DNA of 64,000 nucleotides from the NCBI GenBank assembly GCA_039980455.1, contig JBDXCG010000003.1:558001-622000 (forward strand), in the 5' to 3' direction. Below, piece after piece: positions 16,214 through 24,879 of the stretch. A program made the position numbers and the translations under genes. The notes under the pieces were generated by a model. That model did no database searches, was not told the DNA's origin, and worked only from the letters and a program-made list of their open reading frames with translations. This stretch comes from CALINF01 sp039980455 (GTDB taxonomy: Bacteria; Pseudomonadota; Gammaproteobacteria; Pseudomonadales; Halieaceae). Position 1 is the first letter of the stretch. The number at the start of each line of letters is the position of its first letter.

Positions 16214-17472
16214 GCGCTTTCCTGAAATACCGGCCACATGGCTTCTATTGTGCCACGGTTCATAACGGCAATGTCGCCAAACTGCAGGAACACAAATTCG
16301 CTTTGAGTAGGCCGAAGAAATACCCAGTCATCGGGTTGCAGGTTAATGCGATTGGACCCATTCAACATTTCCTGATTGGTTGATCGCCCAAATAGCGGGT
16401 TCGTTGATAAGCCCCGTGGCGACTCCGGAACCGCTTTCCAGTACCCGCCATAGGTGAAGAATGTTTGAGATCGATTGGGATTCCACCAGGTTTGGACCGC
16501 GCCGAGGTCGATGCCTGGTATCTCCAATGTGTCCAGCCGCTTGAGCACAGGGGTGGCGATATAGGAAGCGGGTTGATGGTCGGCCAGTGAGGGGAGGTCG
16601 AAGTCGGTCGGTTTCACCAAACAGGAACCTGCGGCAAGCTCGTTGAAGGGAAAGTTTCCCTCGTCATATAACTGGTAGGTTGGACTGCCGCCTGCGTTCA
16701 GTAAAACATCGGCTGGCCAGGCGTTGCCCAGATGAGTTTTGGCCAAATCCACATAATGCGTGTACGTGGCCATTGCTTTGTCTCGATACTTGATCGGATC
16801 TCCGGGCACTTTCACTACATGCGGTTCATACCCCATAAAGCCGGCAAACGACACCTGCGAAGAAGCCTCAAGAATGTCCAGTATCGCAACGAGCTGGGCA
16901 TTATTGCGCACACCGCCTCGATGCAACCCTACATCCAGCTCAATACAGACTTTTAACGCCTGATTATTGGCTTTGGCAAATTCAACGTATTGTTGCGTTC
17001 GTTCAGGTGTGTCGACTAACCAGCGCAGCTGTTGCGCCGGGTCGAAATTTGTTGATCCGAGGTTGCGATAGAAGTTGTCTACGGCAGACACCGGCATCGG
17101 CTTACCCATAAGAATATCCGCATCGGGCAACTGCGTGGCAACTTCATTAAGAAAGGGCTGGTGAAACAGCATGAGGCGATTGCTGCCAGACTCTTCCATG
17201 ACCGTCTGCAGAAGAGGCAGAGAGGGCAAAGACTTTGCCACAATACGATAATTAAACCGATCGCCGATATGTGAAGTCAGGGTGTTTATATTAGCCAGTA
17301 GCATCTCTCGATCGACTATCAGCGTCGGCTTTGCCAGCCCCGCCGAATCTAAAGCAGCGCTAGCCTGCACAAAGTAGGGCGCGTGATTGCTACCAGCCTC
17401 CTCTGGCTTCAGGGCCCAGCCAAGCGCGGTGGCTCCCGCCATGCCGCCGAGTATTAGTGTTCGTCGCTTCAT
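16210..17472 (-). CDS. DSD1/D-threonine-aldolase-like PLP enzyme with Tat signal
   Basis: Fold-type III PLP enzyme related to alanine racemase, D-threonine aldolase and eukaryotic D-serine dehydratase. It begins KRRTLILGGMAGATALGWAL, a twin-arginine plus hydrophobic stretch, so export of the folded PLP enzyme to the periplasm is expected. PLP lysine is probably K80 (YRIVAKSLP). GFMGYEPH, LNAGGSPTY and AAGSCLVKPTDFD continue the barrel. In D-serine dehydratase and D-threonine aldolase the C-terminal domain binds a metal through a His-x-Cys/Asp pair after a proline; here the aligned stretch reads PTQSEF (Q390, E392). The usual ligands are therefore absent and the reaction may differ. Linked to the next gene by an ATGA overlap. 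Confidence 0.83.
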   Translation of the reverse strand: MKRRTLILGGMAGATALGWALKPEEAGSNHAPYFVQASAALDSAGLAKPTLIVDREMLLANINTLTSHIGDRFNYRIVAKSLPSLPLLQTVMEESGSNRLMLFHQPFLNEVATQLPDADILMGKPMPVSAVDNFYRNLGSTNFDPAQQLRWLVDTPERTQQYVEFAKANNQALKVCIELDVGLHRGGVRNNAQLVAILDILEASSQVSFAGFMGYEPHVVKVPGDPIKYRDKAMATYTHYVDLAKTHLGNAWPADVLLNAGGSPTYQLYDEGNFPFNELAAGSCLVKPTDFDLPSLADHQPASYIATPVLKRLDTLEIPGIDLGAVQTWWNPNRSQTFFTYGGYWKAVPESPRGLSTNPLFGRSTNQEMLNGSNRINLQPDDWVFLRPTQSEFVFLQFGDIAVMNRGTIEAMWPVFQESA

Positions 17473-17490
17473 GCTGTGTTCACCCGATTT

Positions 17491-18858
17491 TTAGCCAATG
17501 ATGTCCTGCAGATACGTGTTGAGAAATCGTCCGTTTGGATCCAATTGACGCCGTACGTTCACAAAGTCATTAAACCTTGGATACAGCTGTTCGAAATCCG
17601 ATCGCGCAAGTGTATTAAGTTTTCCCCAGTGTGGTCTGCCTTGATACTTGCGAAAGATTGGCTCTATGGTTTTAAAGTAAGGCGCGAAGTCTTCCTCGAA
17701 ATAGCGGTGTACGGCAATAGAGCAAGTGTCGCGTTCATAGAAGGGGCTGAGCCAGATGTCGTCTCCTTTGATGTACCGAAACTCGATTGGGAAGAAAACC
17801 TCGTGATGCTGCGATTCAAGCGCTTGGCGTATTTCGCGCAGTGCATCCAGTCCATGTTCGCGCGGCAGGTGGTACTCCATCTCATTGAAGCGCACGTTGC
17901 GCTCACTCGCGTAGTTTTTCCATGAGCTTTCGATAGTAACTTCCGAATCCAGCGTTTTGAGATAAGCGCCAAGAATAAACTCGCGTACGCGCGGCCAGTC
18001 TTCCAGCAGGTCGCGAACAGCCTTTAGATCATTGACTCCCTCATTGCCATCCAGTTTTTCCGTCACGCTGACGGGTTCATCCGTAAAGTCGTGAACATCG
18101 GTAAAGCCCATCCCCGTGAAGGGGAGGTAGTAGAATTCAAAATTACGATGAGAATCTGCCAGGGATTCGGCCATGCCCAGAATATCGTCAAAATCTCGCC
18201 ATACTGCCTCTCGGCGCAACCGGTAGGGGGCGACGTTCTGCAACGTGACGCGAGTCATAATACCTAGTGCGCCCAATGATACCTGCGCCGCTGCAAAGAT
18301 ATCGCGGTTCTGGGTTTCACTGCATTGGATCAACTCTCCGCTGGCATCAACCAGTTCGATACCCTTGACGAAGGTTGGCATTGCACCGATACCCGCTCCT
18401 GTACCGTGAGTGGCAGTAGCAAGGCAGCCGGCGAGCGCCTGTTCGTCAATGTCTGGCATGTTGATCAACGCCTGGCCGACATCTTCGAGCGGCTGCCCGA
18501 GATCGCCCAGACGGCTACCAGCCCAAACAGTGGCTTGTAGATTTTCCGGATCGTGGGAAATGACACCACTCATGCGTGAAAGCGAGACAATAGTGCCGTC
18601 GGTGGGTACCAGCGGAGTGAAAGAGTGGCCGGCCCCCACAGGTCTTAATACGCCAGTGGAGTTTTTCACCAGGTCCTGCAGCTCAGCTACGCTTGCCGGC
18701 GCTTTTCTGGCTTCAGGCAGGCATTGCTGCGAACCAGACCAGTTGCGCCAAGGCAGACGCTTGTCAGTTTGCGCCATCGCGCGTGCAGCAAGAGGTAATT
18801 GGCTGGCCCCAACGGCGGAGGCCACCATCAGCTGTAACAGGTTGCGTCTTTTTATCAT
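17491..18858 (-). CDS. FAD-linked sugar-1,4-lactone oxidase (ALO/GULO family), Tat-exported
   Basis: FAD-dependent oxidoreductase of the D-arabinono-/L-gulono-lactone oxidase family. The N-terminus IKRRNLLQLMVASAVGASQLPLA is a probable Tat signal. The FAD domain shows LRPVGAGHSFTPL (71-83), where H78 corresponds to the residue that carries FAD covalently in related oxidases, and GCLATATHGTG. The C-terminal ALO domain ends HWGKLN...FNDFVNVRRQLDPNGRFLN, characteristic of the family. It likely oxidises a sugar lactone or polyol in the periplasm. Its ATG overlaps the stop of the upstream cytochrome c gene by four bases, so that cytochrome is a plausible electron acceptor. Confidence 0.92.
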   Translation of the reverse strand: MIKRRNLLQLMVASAVGASQLPLAARAMAQTDKRLPWRNWSGSQQCLPEARKAPASVAELQDLVKNSTGVLRPVGAGHSFTPLVPTDGTIVSLSRMSGVISHDPENLQATVWAGSRLGDLGQPLEDVGQALINMPDIDEQALAGCLATATHGTGAGIGAMPTFVKGIELVDASGELIQCSETQNRDIFAAAQVSLGALGIMTRVTLQNVAPYRLRREAVWRDFDDILGMAESLADSHRNFEFYYLPFTGMGFTDVHDFTDEPVSVTEKLDGNEGVNDLKAVRDLLEDWPRVREFILGAYLKTLDSEVTIESSWKNYASERNVRFNEMEYHLPREHGLDALREIRQALESQHHEVFFPIEFRYIKGDDIWLSPFYERDTCSIAVHRYFEEDFAPYFKTIEPIFRKYQGRPHWGKLNTLARSDFEQLYPRFNDFVNVRRQLDPNGRFLNTYLQDIIG

Positions 18859-19256
18859 GTGCCGGTGTTCTCTTTTGGTTCAAATTTAGCCGGACTCGCC
18901 ATAAAGGTGATCAGCGCCTCGAACTCCTGAGCGCTGCAGTCCATGCACATGCCAAAGGGCGGCATCCCCCCAAAGCCATTCACTACGTTATCAAGCAGGG
19001 TAGGCATACCTTTCTCAAGGCGGGGTGACCAAGCCAGCGTATCACCTGTGAGGGGAGAGCCAGTTGCCGCTATCGTATGGCAGCTACGGCAGCTGCGATC
19101 GTAGATAGCCGCTAGCTGCGAGTCAGCAGGTCGCAGCTCACGACTGCGGGTTTCAGTGCCGCCAGTACTGCTGTCAGCAGAATCGCCCGCGCAGCCGCCC
19201 AACATTGCCGTCATAAGGGCCAGAGCGGGGATGAATTTCGACATATTGGATTTCAC
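18855..19256 (-). CDS. Class I cytochrome c lipoprotein
   Basis: Small monoheme cytochrome c, 133 residues. Lipobox LGGC with lipidated C22, so it is anchored to a membrane facing the periplasm. Heme site CRSCH at 56-60; GGMPPFGMCMDC near the C-terminus should supply the axial Met and resembles cytochrome c5. First gene of a run of seven minus-strand genes with tiny gaps. It likely takes electrons from the lactone oxidase and/or the PQQ dehydrogenase encoded downstream. The start is GTG 19256; ATG 19244 is an alternative and neither has a clear ribosome site. Confidence 0.88.
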   Translation of the reverse strand: MKSNMSKFIPALALMTAMLGGCAGDSADSSTGGTETRSRELRPADSQLAAIYDRSCRSCHTIAATGSPLTGDTLAWSPRLEKGMPTLLDNVVNGFGGMPPFGMCMDCSAQEFEALITFMASPAKFEPKENTGT

Positions 19257-19272
19257 TGTGCATTACCATAAA

Positions 19273-19286
19273 TTAGTTATAACTAA
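19273..19286. promoter_or_regulatory. 14-bp perfect palindrome at the predicted transcription start
   Basis: TTAGTTATAACTAA is its own reverse complement. It lies directly downstream of the -10 element and covers the predicted transcription start, a classical repressor position. The regulator is not identified; none is encoded beside the operon. Confidence 0.6.
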
Positions 19287-19289
19287 CAA

Positions 19290-19318
19290 ATTGTAATTGA
19301 CCTCTAACAGCAGGTCAA
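19290..19318 (-). promoter_or_regulatory. Sigma-70-type promoter of the cytochrome c-lactone oxidase-PQQ operon
   Basis: On the minus strand, TTGACC (19318-19313) and TACAAT (19295-19290) are separated by exactly 17 bases. This is a near-consensus -35/-10 pair pointing at the cytochrome c gene. The predicted transcription start is near 19283, about 27 bases before the start codon. Both flanking palindromes overlap it, which implies regulated transcription. Confidence 0.7.
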
Positions 19319-19319
19319 T
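19296..19319. promoter_or_regulatory. Inverted repeat over the -35 and spacer
   Basis: ATTGACCT (19296-19303) and AGGTCAAT (19312-19319) are exact inverted copies with an 8-base gap. One arm contains the -35 hexamer and the other ends beside the -10 element. A dimeric repressor bound here would block RNA polymerase. Part of the symmetry could be coincidental because the -35 sequence itself contributes TTGACC. Confidence 0.55.
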
Positions 19320-19570
19320 GGCAGAGCCTTTAGCTTAACAACAAACGGCGGTTAGCTGACACTACTACTGACTGTCGGGCGAAGCTTGACCAGAGCAGGG
19401 ATAGAATGGAGATTAAGGGGTGCCACGGGGATTGGATGACAGTCAGGGTCTGCTACATTGTCTCTTAGATTCTCCACCCAATGGCCTTACTTGGTGTTGC
19501 ATGCGCAACGCCATAAGCTGGCTGTTTACCTGTGAGAGTGCGCGCGGCGACCATGAGGAAAAGAACCTAT

Positions 19571-21763
19571 ATGTTTCATACAACCAAAAGAGCAATTAGA
19601 GTTGCCTTGCCTAGCCTTCGGCCCAGTCGGCTCGTATGGTTTTTTGTCATGGCTCTCGCCGTGGGTTGTGGCGATGATGGTCCTGAGTTTGATCGTACTG
19701 CTCACCTGCAGTTGGGCGAGCAGTACGATGTGGTCATTGAGCGCGACCGTTGGGGTGTTCCACATATAGACGGGGTGACTGACAATGATGCAGCGTTTGG
19801 TTTTGCCTACGCGCAGTCTCAAGACAACTGGGAATTGGTACAAGATTCCATCGCGATATACCGGGGCACCCAGGCGAAATACAAGGGTAGGGATGCTGCT
19901 GTGGTGGATTATCTGGTGCACTGGCTTGGGATATGGGGGGATCTTGATGCTCGCTACGACACCGATCTAACGCCCGCAACGCGCGCCTTTTTGGAGGCTT
20001 TCGCCGATGGGGTCAACTACTACGGCGCGCTCCACCCGGATGTCGTGAACCCAGAGTTACTGCCAGTAACCGGCAAAGACATTGTCGCCGGTTATATGCT
20101 GCGCCATGTGTTGTTTTACGGTTTTGATGCCGTGATGCGCGAGCTTACGCAAGACACCCGGCAGCGAGAGATCAGCACAGGCCCTGGTGTCGTGATGAAC
20201 GGCGTGCCGGTGGGCTCCAATGCGTTTGCTATCGCTCCGTCGTTTAGTGAAGAGGGTGCTACGCGATTAGCAATCAACTCGCACCAGCCAGCCACGGGCC
20301 CTGTAGCGTGGTATGAGGCGCATATCAAAAGTGGGGAAGGTCTAGATGTCATGGGGGGGCTGTTCGCCGGTAGCCCCACCATTGGCGTTGGTTTTACGAA
20401 GACAACTGCCTGGGGTGTGACGGTAAACAAACCCGACCTGGTTGATGTGTATGTATTGGACATCGACCCTGACGATTCGATGCGCTATCGGCTCGACGGA
20501 CAATGGCACACGCTGGAACAGCGCGAGGTAAAACTGGACGTTCTGCTGTTTGGATTCCTGCCGTGGAGCGTCACCGAGGTGGCGCTGAGTTCAAAGCATG
20601 GCCCCGTTCTCGAAACTGATCACGGCACGTATGCCGTGCGCTATGCCGGTAGAGGGGAAGTGAGGCAGGTGGAGCAATGGCTTGCAATGAATAAGGCCTC
20701 AAACCTCGAAGAGTGGATGTCTGCCATGCGCATGCATGCCTTCGCCAGCTTCAATTTTGTTTACGCCGATGTCGAAGGCAACATTCTGTTTCTCCATAAC
20801 TCGATGACACCCGAGCGATTGCCCGGATTTGATTGGAGTCAGTACCTGCCCGGCGACCGCAGTGATCTGATCTGGCAAAGCTATCTTCCTTTTGAGCAGT
20901 TGCCGCAGATCGTTAACCCAACTTCGGGCTGGGTGCTCAGTGCAAACCAGAGTCCATTTCACGTAACGAGTGAAGAGGACAACCCAGATATTAGTGGCTA
21001 CACGCAAGAGCAAGGCTTTCCGACCCGTATGACGAACCGGGCGTACAGAGGGCTCCAGTTATTCGAGGAGTTGGGGCCTTTGTCGGCTGCGGAGTTTTCC
21101 CGTATCAAGCACGATAAACAATATTCACAACGCTCAAGATCTTATGCCTATGTTCAGCAAGCACTTGCATTGGAGCTTAATGAGTCCGATCCCGCGCACT
21201 ATCGTGAGGCACAGTCTGTGTTGGCTAAATGGAACTTTGACACCACGGTAGACAATCGACAGGCAGCGCTGGGTACGTGCATCATCGCTGCAGAGTGGAG
21301 CGCTGAGCAAGCAGGCAAGCCTGCACCGCCGGTACGCGACGAACTGATTCGCTGTGCCGATGTATTAATTGAAGCAACAGGTCGATTGGATCCAGAATGG
21401 GGTGAGGTTAATCGCCATGTAAGAGGTGACATTAATGTCGCAGTCGGTGGTGGGCCAGATACCCTGCGGGCAATTTATGGTCGAGGAATAGAAGAAGACG
21501 GCTTTCATACTAATGTGGCAGGTGACGGTCTCTACTATCTCGTGTCGTGGAGTTCAGCGGGAGAACAAACTATCGAGGGTACCCATCAGTTTGGCTCAGC
21601 AACACTGGATGTAGAGTCGCCGCATTACGCTGATCAGGCCATGCTATATGCACAAGAGCAATTACATGATCCCTTATTTGATGCAGCTAAGCGGGCAGGG
21701 CAAGTGAGCCAGCGATACCGCCCGGGCGAGGAAATCGCCCGAACGGAGGGTGAGAGCGACTAG
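19571..21763 (+). CDS. Penicillin acylase-family N-terminal-nucleophile amidase, lipoprotein
   Basis: Ntn-hydrolase of the penicillin acylase/PvdQ/aculeacin acylase family, which cleaves amide side chains such as acyl groups of penicillins, acyl-homoserine lactones or lipopeptides. I chose ATG 19571 because GAGGAAAAG lies 7-8 bases upstream; GTG 19532 and ATG 19553 are in frame. From it: lipobox LAVGC (C33), alpha-chain start EQYDVVIERDRWGVPHI and FGFAYAQSQDNW, autocleavage site before the nucleophile S216 in VPVGSNAFAIAP, then INSHQPATGPVAWYEAHI as expected for the beta chain. Length of 730 residues is normal. Its stop overlaps the convergent MFS gene by four bases. Confidence 0.9.
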   Translation: MFHTTKRAIRVALPSLRPSRLVWFFVMALAVGCGDDGPEFDRTAHLQLGEQYDVVIERDRWGVPHIDGVTDNDAAFGFAYAQSQDNWELVQDSIAIYRGTQAKYKGRDAAVVDYLVHWLGIWGDLDARYDTDLTPATRAFLEAFADGVNYYGALHPDVVNPELLPVTGKDIVAGYMLRHVLFYGFDAVMRELTQDTRQREISTGPGVVMNGVPVGSNAFAIAPSFSEEGATRLAINSHQPATGPVAWYEAHIKSGEGLDVMGGLFAGSPTIGVGFTKTTAWGVTVNKPDLVDVYVLDIDPDDSMRYRLDGQWHTLEQREVKLDVLLFGFLPWSVTEVALSSKHGPVLETDHGTYAVRYAGRGEVRQVEQWLAMNKASNLEEWMSAMRMHAFASFNFVYADVEGNILFLHNSMTPERLPGFDWSQYLPGDRSDLIWQSYLPFEQLPQIVNPTSGWVLSANQSPFHVTSEEDNPDISGYTQEQGFPTRMTNRAYRGLQLFEELGPLSAAEFSRIKHDKQYSQRSRSYAYVQQALALELNESDPAHYREAQSVLAKWNFDTTVDNRQAALGTCIIAAEWSAEQAGKPAPPVRDELIRCADVLIEATGRLDPEWGEVNRHVRGDINVAVGGGPDTLRAIYGRGIEEDGFHTNVAGDGLYYLVSWSSAGEQTIEGTHQFGSATLDVESPHYADQAMLYAQEQLHDPLFDAAKRAGQVSQRYRPGEEIARTEGESD

Positions 21764-23250
21764 TGAGATTCCAGCTTGGCGTGGAAATCCCTTTTTAATG
21801 TTCGGGCAGACATAAAGAAGCAACCGGCTGCCAGAATGAACCAACATACGGTGACAGACATCGCCTGTTTCAAGCCCTCAGAGTTGGCGGCCGAGCACAC
21901 GGCTTGTTGCGCTTCACTCAAACCTGAATCTCTGGCTTGGCAAAGCGCTGGCGTAAGCTGCCCAGTAACGTCGCCTAGCGCGAGTTGTCGATTCATGAAA
22001 AAGTCGCTCATAAAGCCGACGAAATAGGGCCCGATGCCATTACCGATTAAGGAAACCAGAATCAGTAGAACCGCGATAGCCGTAGCACGAGATCGGTTAC
22101 TCACCACACCCTGACCAATGTTGTATTGAGCGCCGAGGTAGGCGTAGTGGAATACCGCAGCGATTCCCCATAGAACGAAGATGGCTTTGAGGTCATCGAG
22201 AAAGAATGCTGCGATGTACGCAGGTACTGCGAGCAGCAATCCCACAGCGGGAACCCAGGCCACGGCGGTTTGCGACCGCGGTGTTAGCTTTTCAGTGATG
22301 TAGCCGCCGAGAAAGGTACCTACTGCAGCAAGCAACGATAGCGGTGCGCCAAAGTTGATCGCGGCGTCTCTCACATCCAGCCCGTGTTCGCGTTGCAGGA
22401 ACGGCGCCTGAAAACTCACCAGTCCATACCCAACAAAAGCGACCATGGATGCGCCAATAGCCATCCACCAGAACGTAGGTTTGCCTTTAAGTTCGTTAAA
22501 CGCTTCGGCCCAGTGTGCCTTGGGCTGCGGCGTTGCATCGGGTGGATCGGAGTACCCGCGAGGGGGTTCTTTGATTGTTAGCAATACGATGAAAGCGATC
22601 AATACGCCGGGCAATCCTACGACCATAAATGCAATGCGCCAGCCTTCGACCGCGGCCCAGTCCAATGCGCCAAACATCCAGCCTATACCCAGGCTGTTTA
22701 TCCATGCACCAAAGTCTGCACCTTGCATTTGCGCGATCGGGCCACCAAACAGATTGGCGAGTACGCCACCCAGCGTTACACCCATCGAGTAAATGCCAAG
22801 TGCCGTTGCACGTTTGCGGGCGATGAAATAATCACCAATTATTGAGTTGGCGGGGGGCGTGCAGCCAGCCTCACCAACCGCAACACCGATCCGGAAAAAA
22901 AGTAGTGTTGCAAAGCCAGCGGCAATGCCACACAGCGCGGTCATTATTGACCAGAGCACGATGCACACCGCGATAATCTTGACGCGATTCGATCTGTCGG
23001 CCCAGAGCGCAATCGGCAGCCCCATGACCGCATAAAAAATAGCAAATGGAGGGCCGTAGAGCAGGCCCCACTGCGAGTCGGTTAACTGAAAAGATTCGAT
23101 AATCGGTTGTGCGACTACAGCGATCAGCGTGCGATCGATGAAGTTCAGCGTGTACACCACCATGAGTAGCAGTAGGACGTAATTTCTATAACTCGGTGTT
23201 CCATAGCCAGTGAGATGGCCGTCTTGCGAGGACTCAGCAGTGCTGCTCAT
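21760..23250 (-). CDS. MFS transporter, spinster-like
   Basis: Major facilitator with about twelve membrane helices, 496 residues. The opening YVLLLLMVVYTLNFIDRTLIAVVAQPI and the loop ALWADRSNRVKI (variant of the GxxxDRxxR loop between helices 2 and 3) match the spinster-like group often found beside catabolic genes. AVGEAGCTPPANSIIGDYF is characteristic of that group, and an extended loop with three Cys lies near residues 440-460. Substrate unknown. Convergent with the acylase gene (4-base overlap), so an import or export role linked to acylase products is possible but unproven. Confidence 0.88.
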   Translation of the reverse strand: MSSTAESSQDGHLTGYGTPSYRNYVLLLLMVVYTLNFIDRTLIAVVAQPIIESFQLTDSQWGLLYGPPFAIFYAVMGLPIALWADRSNRVKIIAVCIVLWSIMTALCGIAAGFATLLFFRIGVAVGEAGCTPPANSIIGDYFIARKRATALGIYSMGVTLGGVLANLFGGPIAQMQGADFGAWINSLGIGWMFGALDWAAVEGWRIAFMVVGLPGVLIAFIVLLTIKEPPRGYSDPPDATPQPKAHWAEAFNELKGKPTFWWMAIGASMVAFVGYGLVSFQAPFLQREHGLDVRDAAINFGAPLSLLAAVGTFLGGYITEKLTPRSQTAVAWVPAVGLLLAVPAYIAAFFLDDLKAIFVLWGIAAVFHYAYLGAQYNIGQGVVSNRSRATAIAVLLILVSLIGNGIGPYFVGFMSDFFMNRQLALGDVTGQLTPALCQARDSGLSEAQQAVCSAANSEGLKQAMSVTVCWFILAAGCFFMSARTLKRDFHAKLESH

Positions 23251-23444
23251 GCATTCTACCCAATGTTATTGTTATGCGATTCTATGTTGGATCGCGAGCC
23301 ATCATCATACACAGGTGCACGCACTCCACAATACCCAAGGCAGTTCGGAGCATGTAGCGGCCTGTGAAAACGCTTTGCCACTAATTGTGGTGGTTGAAAA
23401 GTCGTAGCCAAAACTCTTTTGCAAGCATTGAAAGCGTGCTCTGT

Positions 23445-24728
23445 TTAACTGGTTGCCTCTTCCGAATCTGGCGCGTTGTGTCGATACAATAAAATGATTC
23501 CCAGCGTAAGCAGCATCAACAATCCCAGCAGCATATAGCTCTGATCATAGCTCGTGCTATCTGCCACCATTCCATAGGCTTTTGAGCCTACTGAACTTCC
23601 CAGGTTGGCTGTCGACATATAGATAGCGAACTGCGTAGCAGACACTGCCTGGGAGCAGATTGCCATTGCGAGTGCCAGAACACAGACCATGGTGATAGGT
23701 TCCATCATTACCCAGAGCGCTAACATGACACGCACATAGCCTGTGTCCTGCCAGAGCTGTTGGGTTTGTGCCAGCACGAAGGCATGCGTTGCAACCAGCG
23801 CTACGGTAACGCTAAGCATGCGTTTAGCGCCGAAACGATCGATAAGTGGCCCGGCGCAGAGGGCGACAAGAGCGCCAACTAAGCCCATGGTTGCCACAAG
23901 TTGTGACCATTGCGGGGTTGTGTAGCCAAACAAATTGATTGCTGCGACAGGCATCAATGCATGTCCGTAGCCCGCTACCAGACCATCAAAGAACATGATC
24001 AGCAGTACCATGATACTGACGCGACTCCACATCACTGCGTTGAGACCGCGAAAGACATCGAAAAAACCGCGCCTCTCACCGTGAACTGATGCGGCTTGAC
24101 CTTGTGTCCACGGTAGTATTTTTTCGCCAGAACGCTCGCGAACAAACAGAAATATCACGAGTATGAGTCCGGTTACCAGAGCAGAGACTATGGCGGTCGT
24201 GGGCAGTCCCCACGTCACAAGCATGACGCCAGATACAGCAGACGCTGACGCCCAGCCTATGGTTTTGCCAAAACCCATAAATGCGTTCAGCCGCCCCTGC
24301 TCCAGATCGGGTACTAGCTCAATGGCCATGCCATCAACGGCGACATCCTGAGTAGCAGTAAACGTATTAACCAGTACGCCCAGTATCATTAACAGTCCAA
24401 TCTGCTCGACCGGGTCTTTAACCAGCACAAGCGCAATCAACGATAGCGTCAGGCCGAGTTGTGCCCCTAATACCCAGGGTCGCCGCCGACCCATAGGCAG
24501 GTATTCGTACCGGTCCATAAAGGGCCCGCTGAGCAGCTTGAATGCCCAGGGCAAAATAATGACTGCAAGATAAGATGCTATCTCTGATGCGCTGACGCCC
24601 GATGCTGCCAGCCAGGCGGGGATGGCAATGCTTAGCAAGCCCCGCGGAATACCTTGTGCAAAATACATCAAGCTACAGACGCCAAAGCGCGTTTTTGCGC
24701 TATTGGCAAGTACGAGTGATAGAGCCAT
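23445..24728 (-). CDS. MFS transporter, AmpG-like
   Basis: Major facilitator of the AmpG/acetyl-CoA-transporter-like branch. MYFAQGIPRGLLSIAIPAWL in helix 1, PWAFKLLSGPFMDRYEYLPMGRRRPWVLG in the helix 2-3 loop and TQDVAVDGMAIELV in helix 4 are signature stretches of AmpG-type proteins, which import muropeptides. Start set at ATG 24728, preceded by AGGGACGG; the frame continues upstream to 24779 without family similarity. About 427 residues and twelve helices. The gene is alone, so peptidoglycan recycling is only a family-based suggestion. Confidence 0.85.
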   Translation of the reverse strand: MALSLVLANSAKTRFGVCSLMYFAQGIPRGLLSIAIPAWLAASGVSASEIASYLAVIILPWAFKLLSGPFMDRYEYLPMGRRRPWVLGAQLGLTLSLIALVLVKDPVEQIGLLMILGVLVNTFTATQDVAVDGMAIELVPDLEQGRLNAFMGFGKTIGWASASAVSGVMLVTWGLPTTAIVSALVTGLILVIFLFVRERSGEKILPWTQGQAASVHGERRGFFDVFRGLNAVMWSRVSIMVLLIMFFDGLVAGYGHALMPVAAINLFGYTTPQWSQLVATMGLVGALVALCAGPLIDRFGAKRMLSVTVALVATHAFVLAQTQQLWQDTGYVRVMLALWVMMEPITMVCVLALAMAICSQAVSATQFAIYMSTANLGSSVGSKAYGMVADSTSYDQSYMLLGLLMLLTLGIILLYRHNAPDSEEATS

Positions 24729-24879
24729 TTTTAGCCGTCCCTGGTGAGTCTTTTGTTTAACTCGTGCGTAAGGACACACTGCAGCCCCTGACGCTGGCTC
24801 AGGGCGAACCGGGAATTAGCCGGATCGCCTCGCCTGAATACCAGCATAGGTCATGGATATAGCTTGTAAAGCTGCTCCG

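Larger units (their letters stand above)
19257..19570. other. Divergent intergenic region, cytochrome c operon / acylase
   Basis: This 314-base gap separates the cytochrome c operon (minus) from the acylase gene (plus). Its left third holds the minus-strand promoter and two palindromes, listed separately. The middle and right parts show no open frame, tRNA or strong hairpin that I can support. The last 16 bases carry the acylase ribosome-binding site, GAGGAAAAG at 19555-19563. Confidence 0.6.

Noticed and set aside
24786..24804. CCCTGA/TCAGGG hairpin upstream of the AmpG-like gene as a terminator
   Set aside because: Only a 6-bp stem with a 7-base loop and no T-run; too weak to support.
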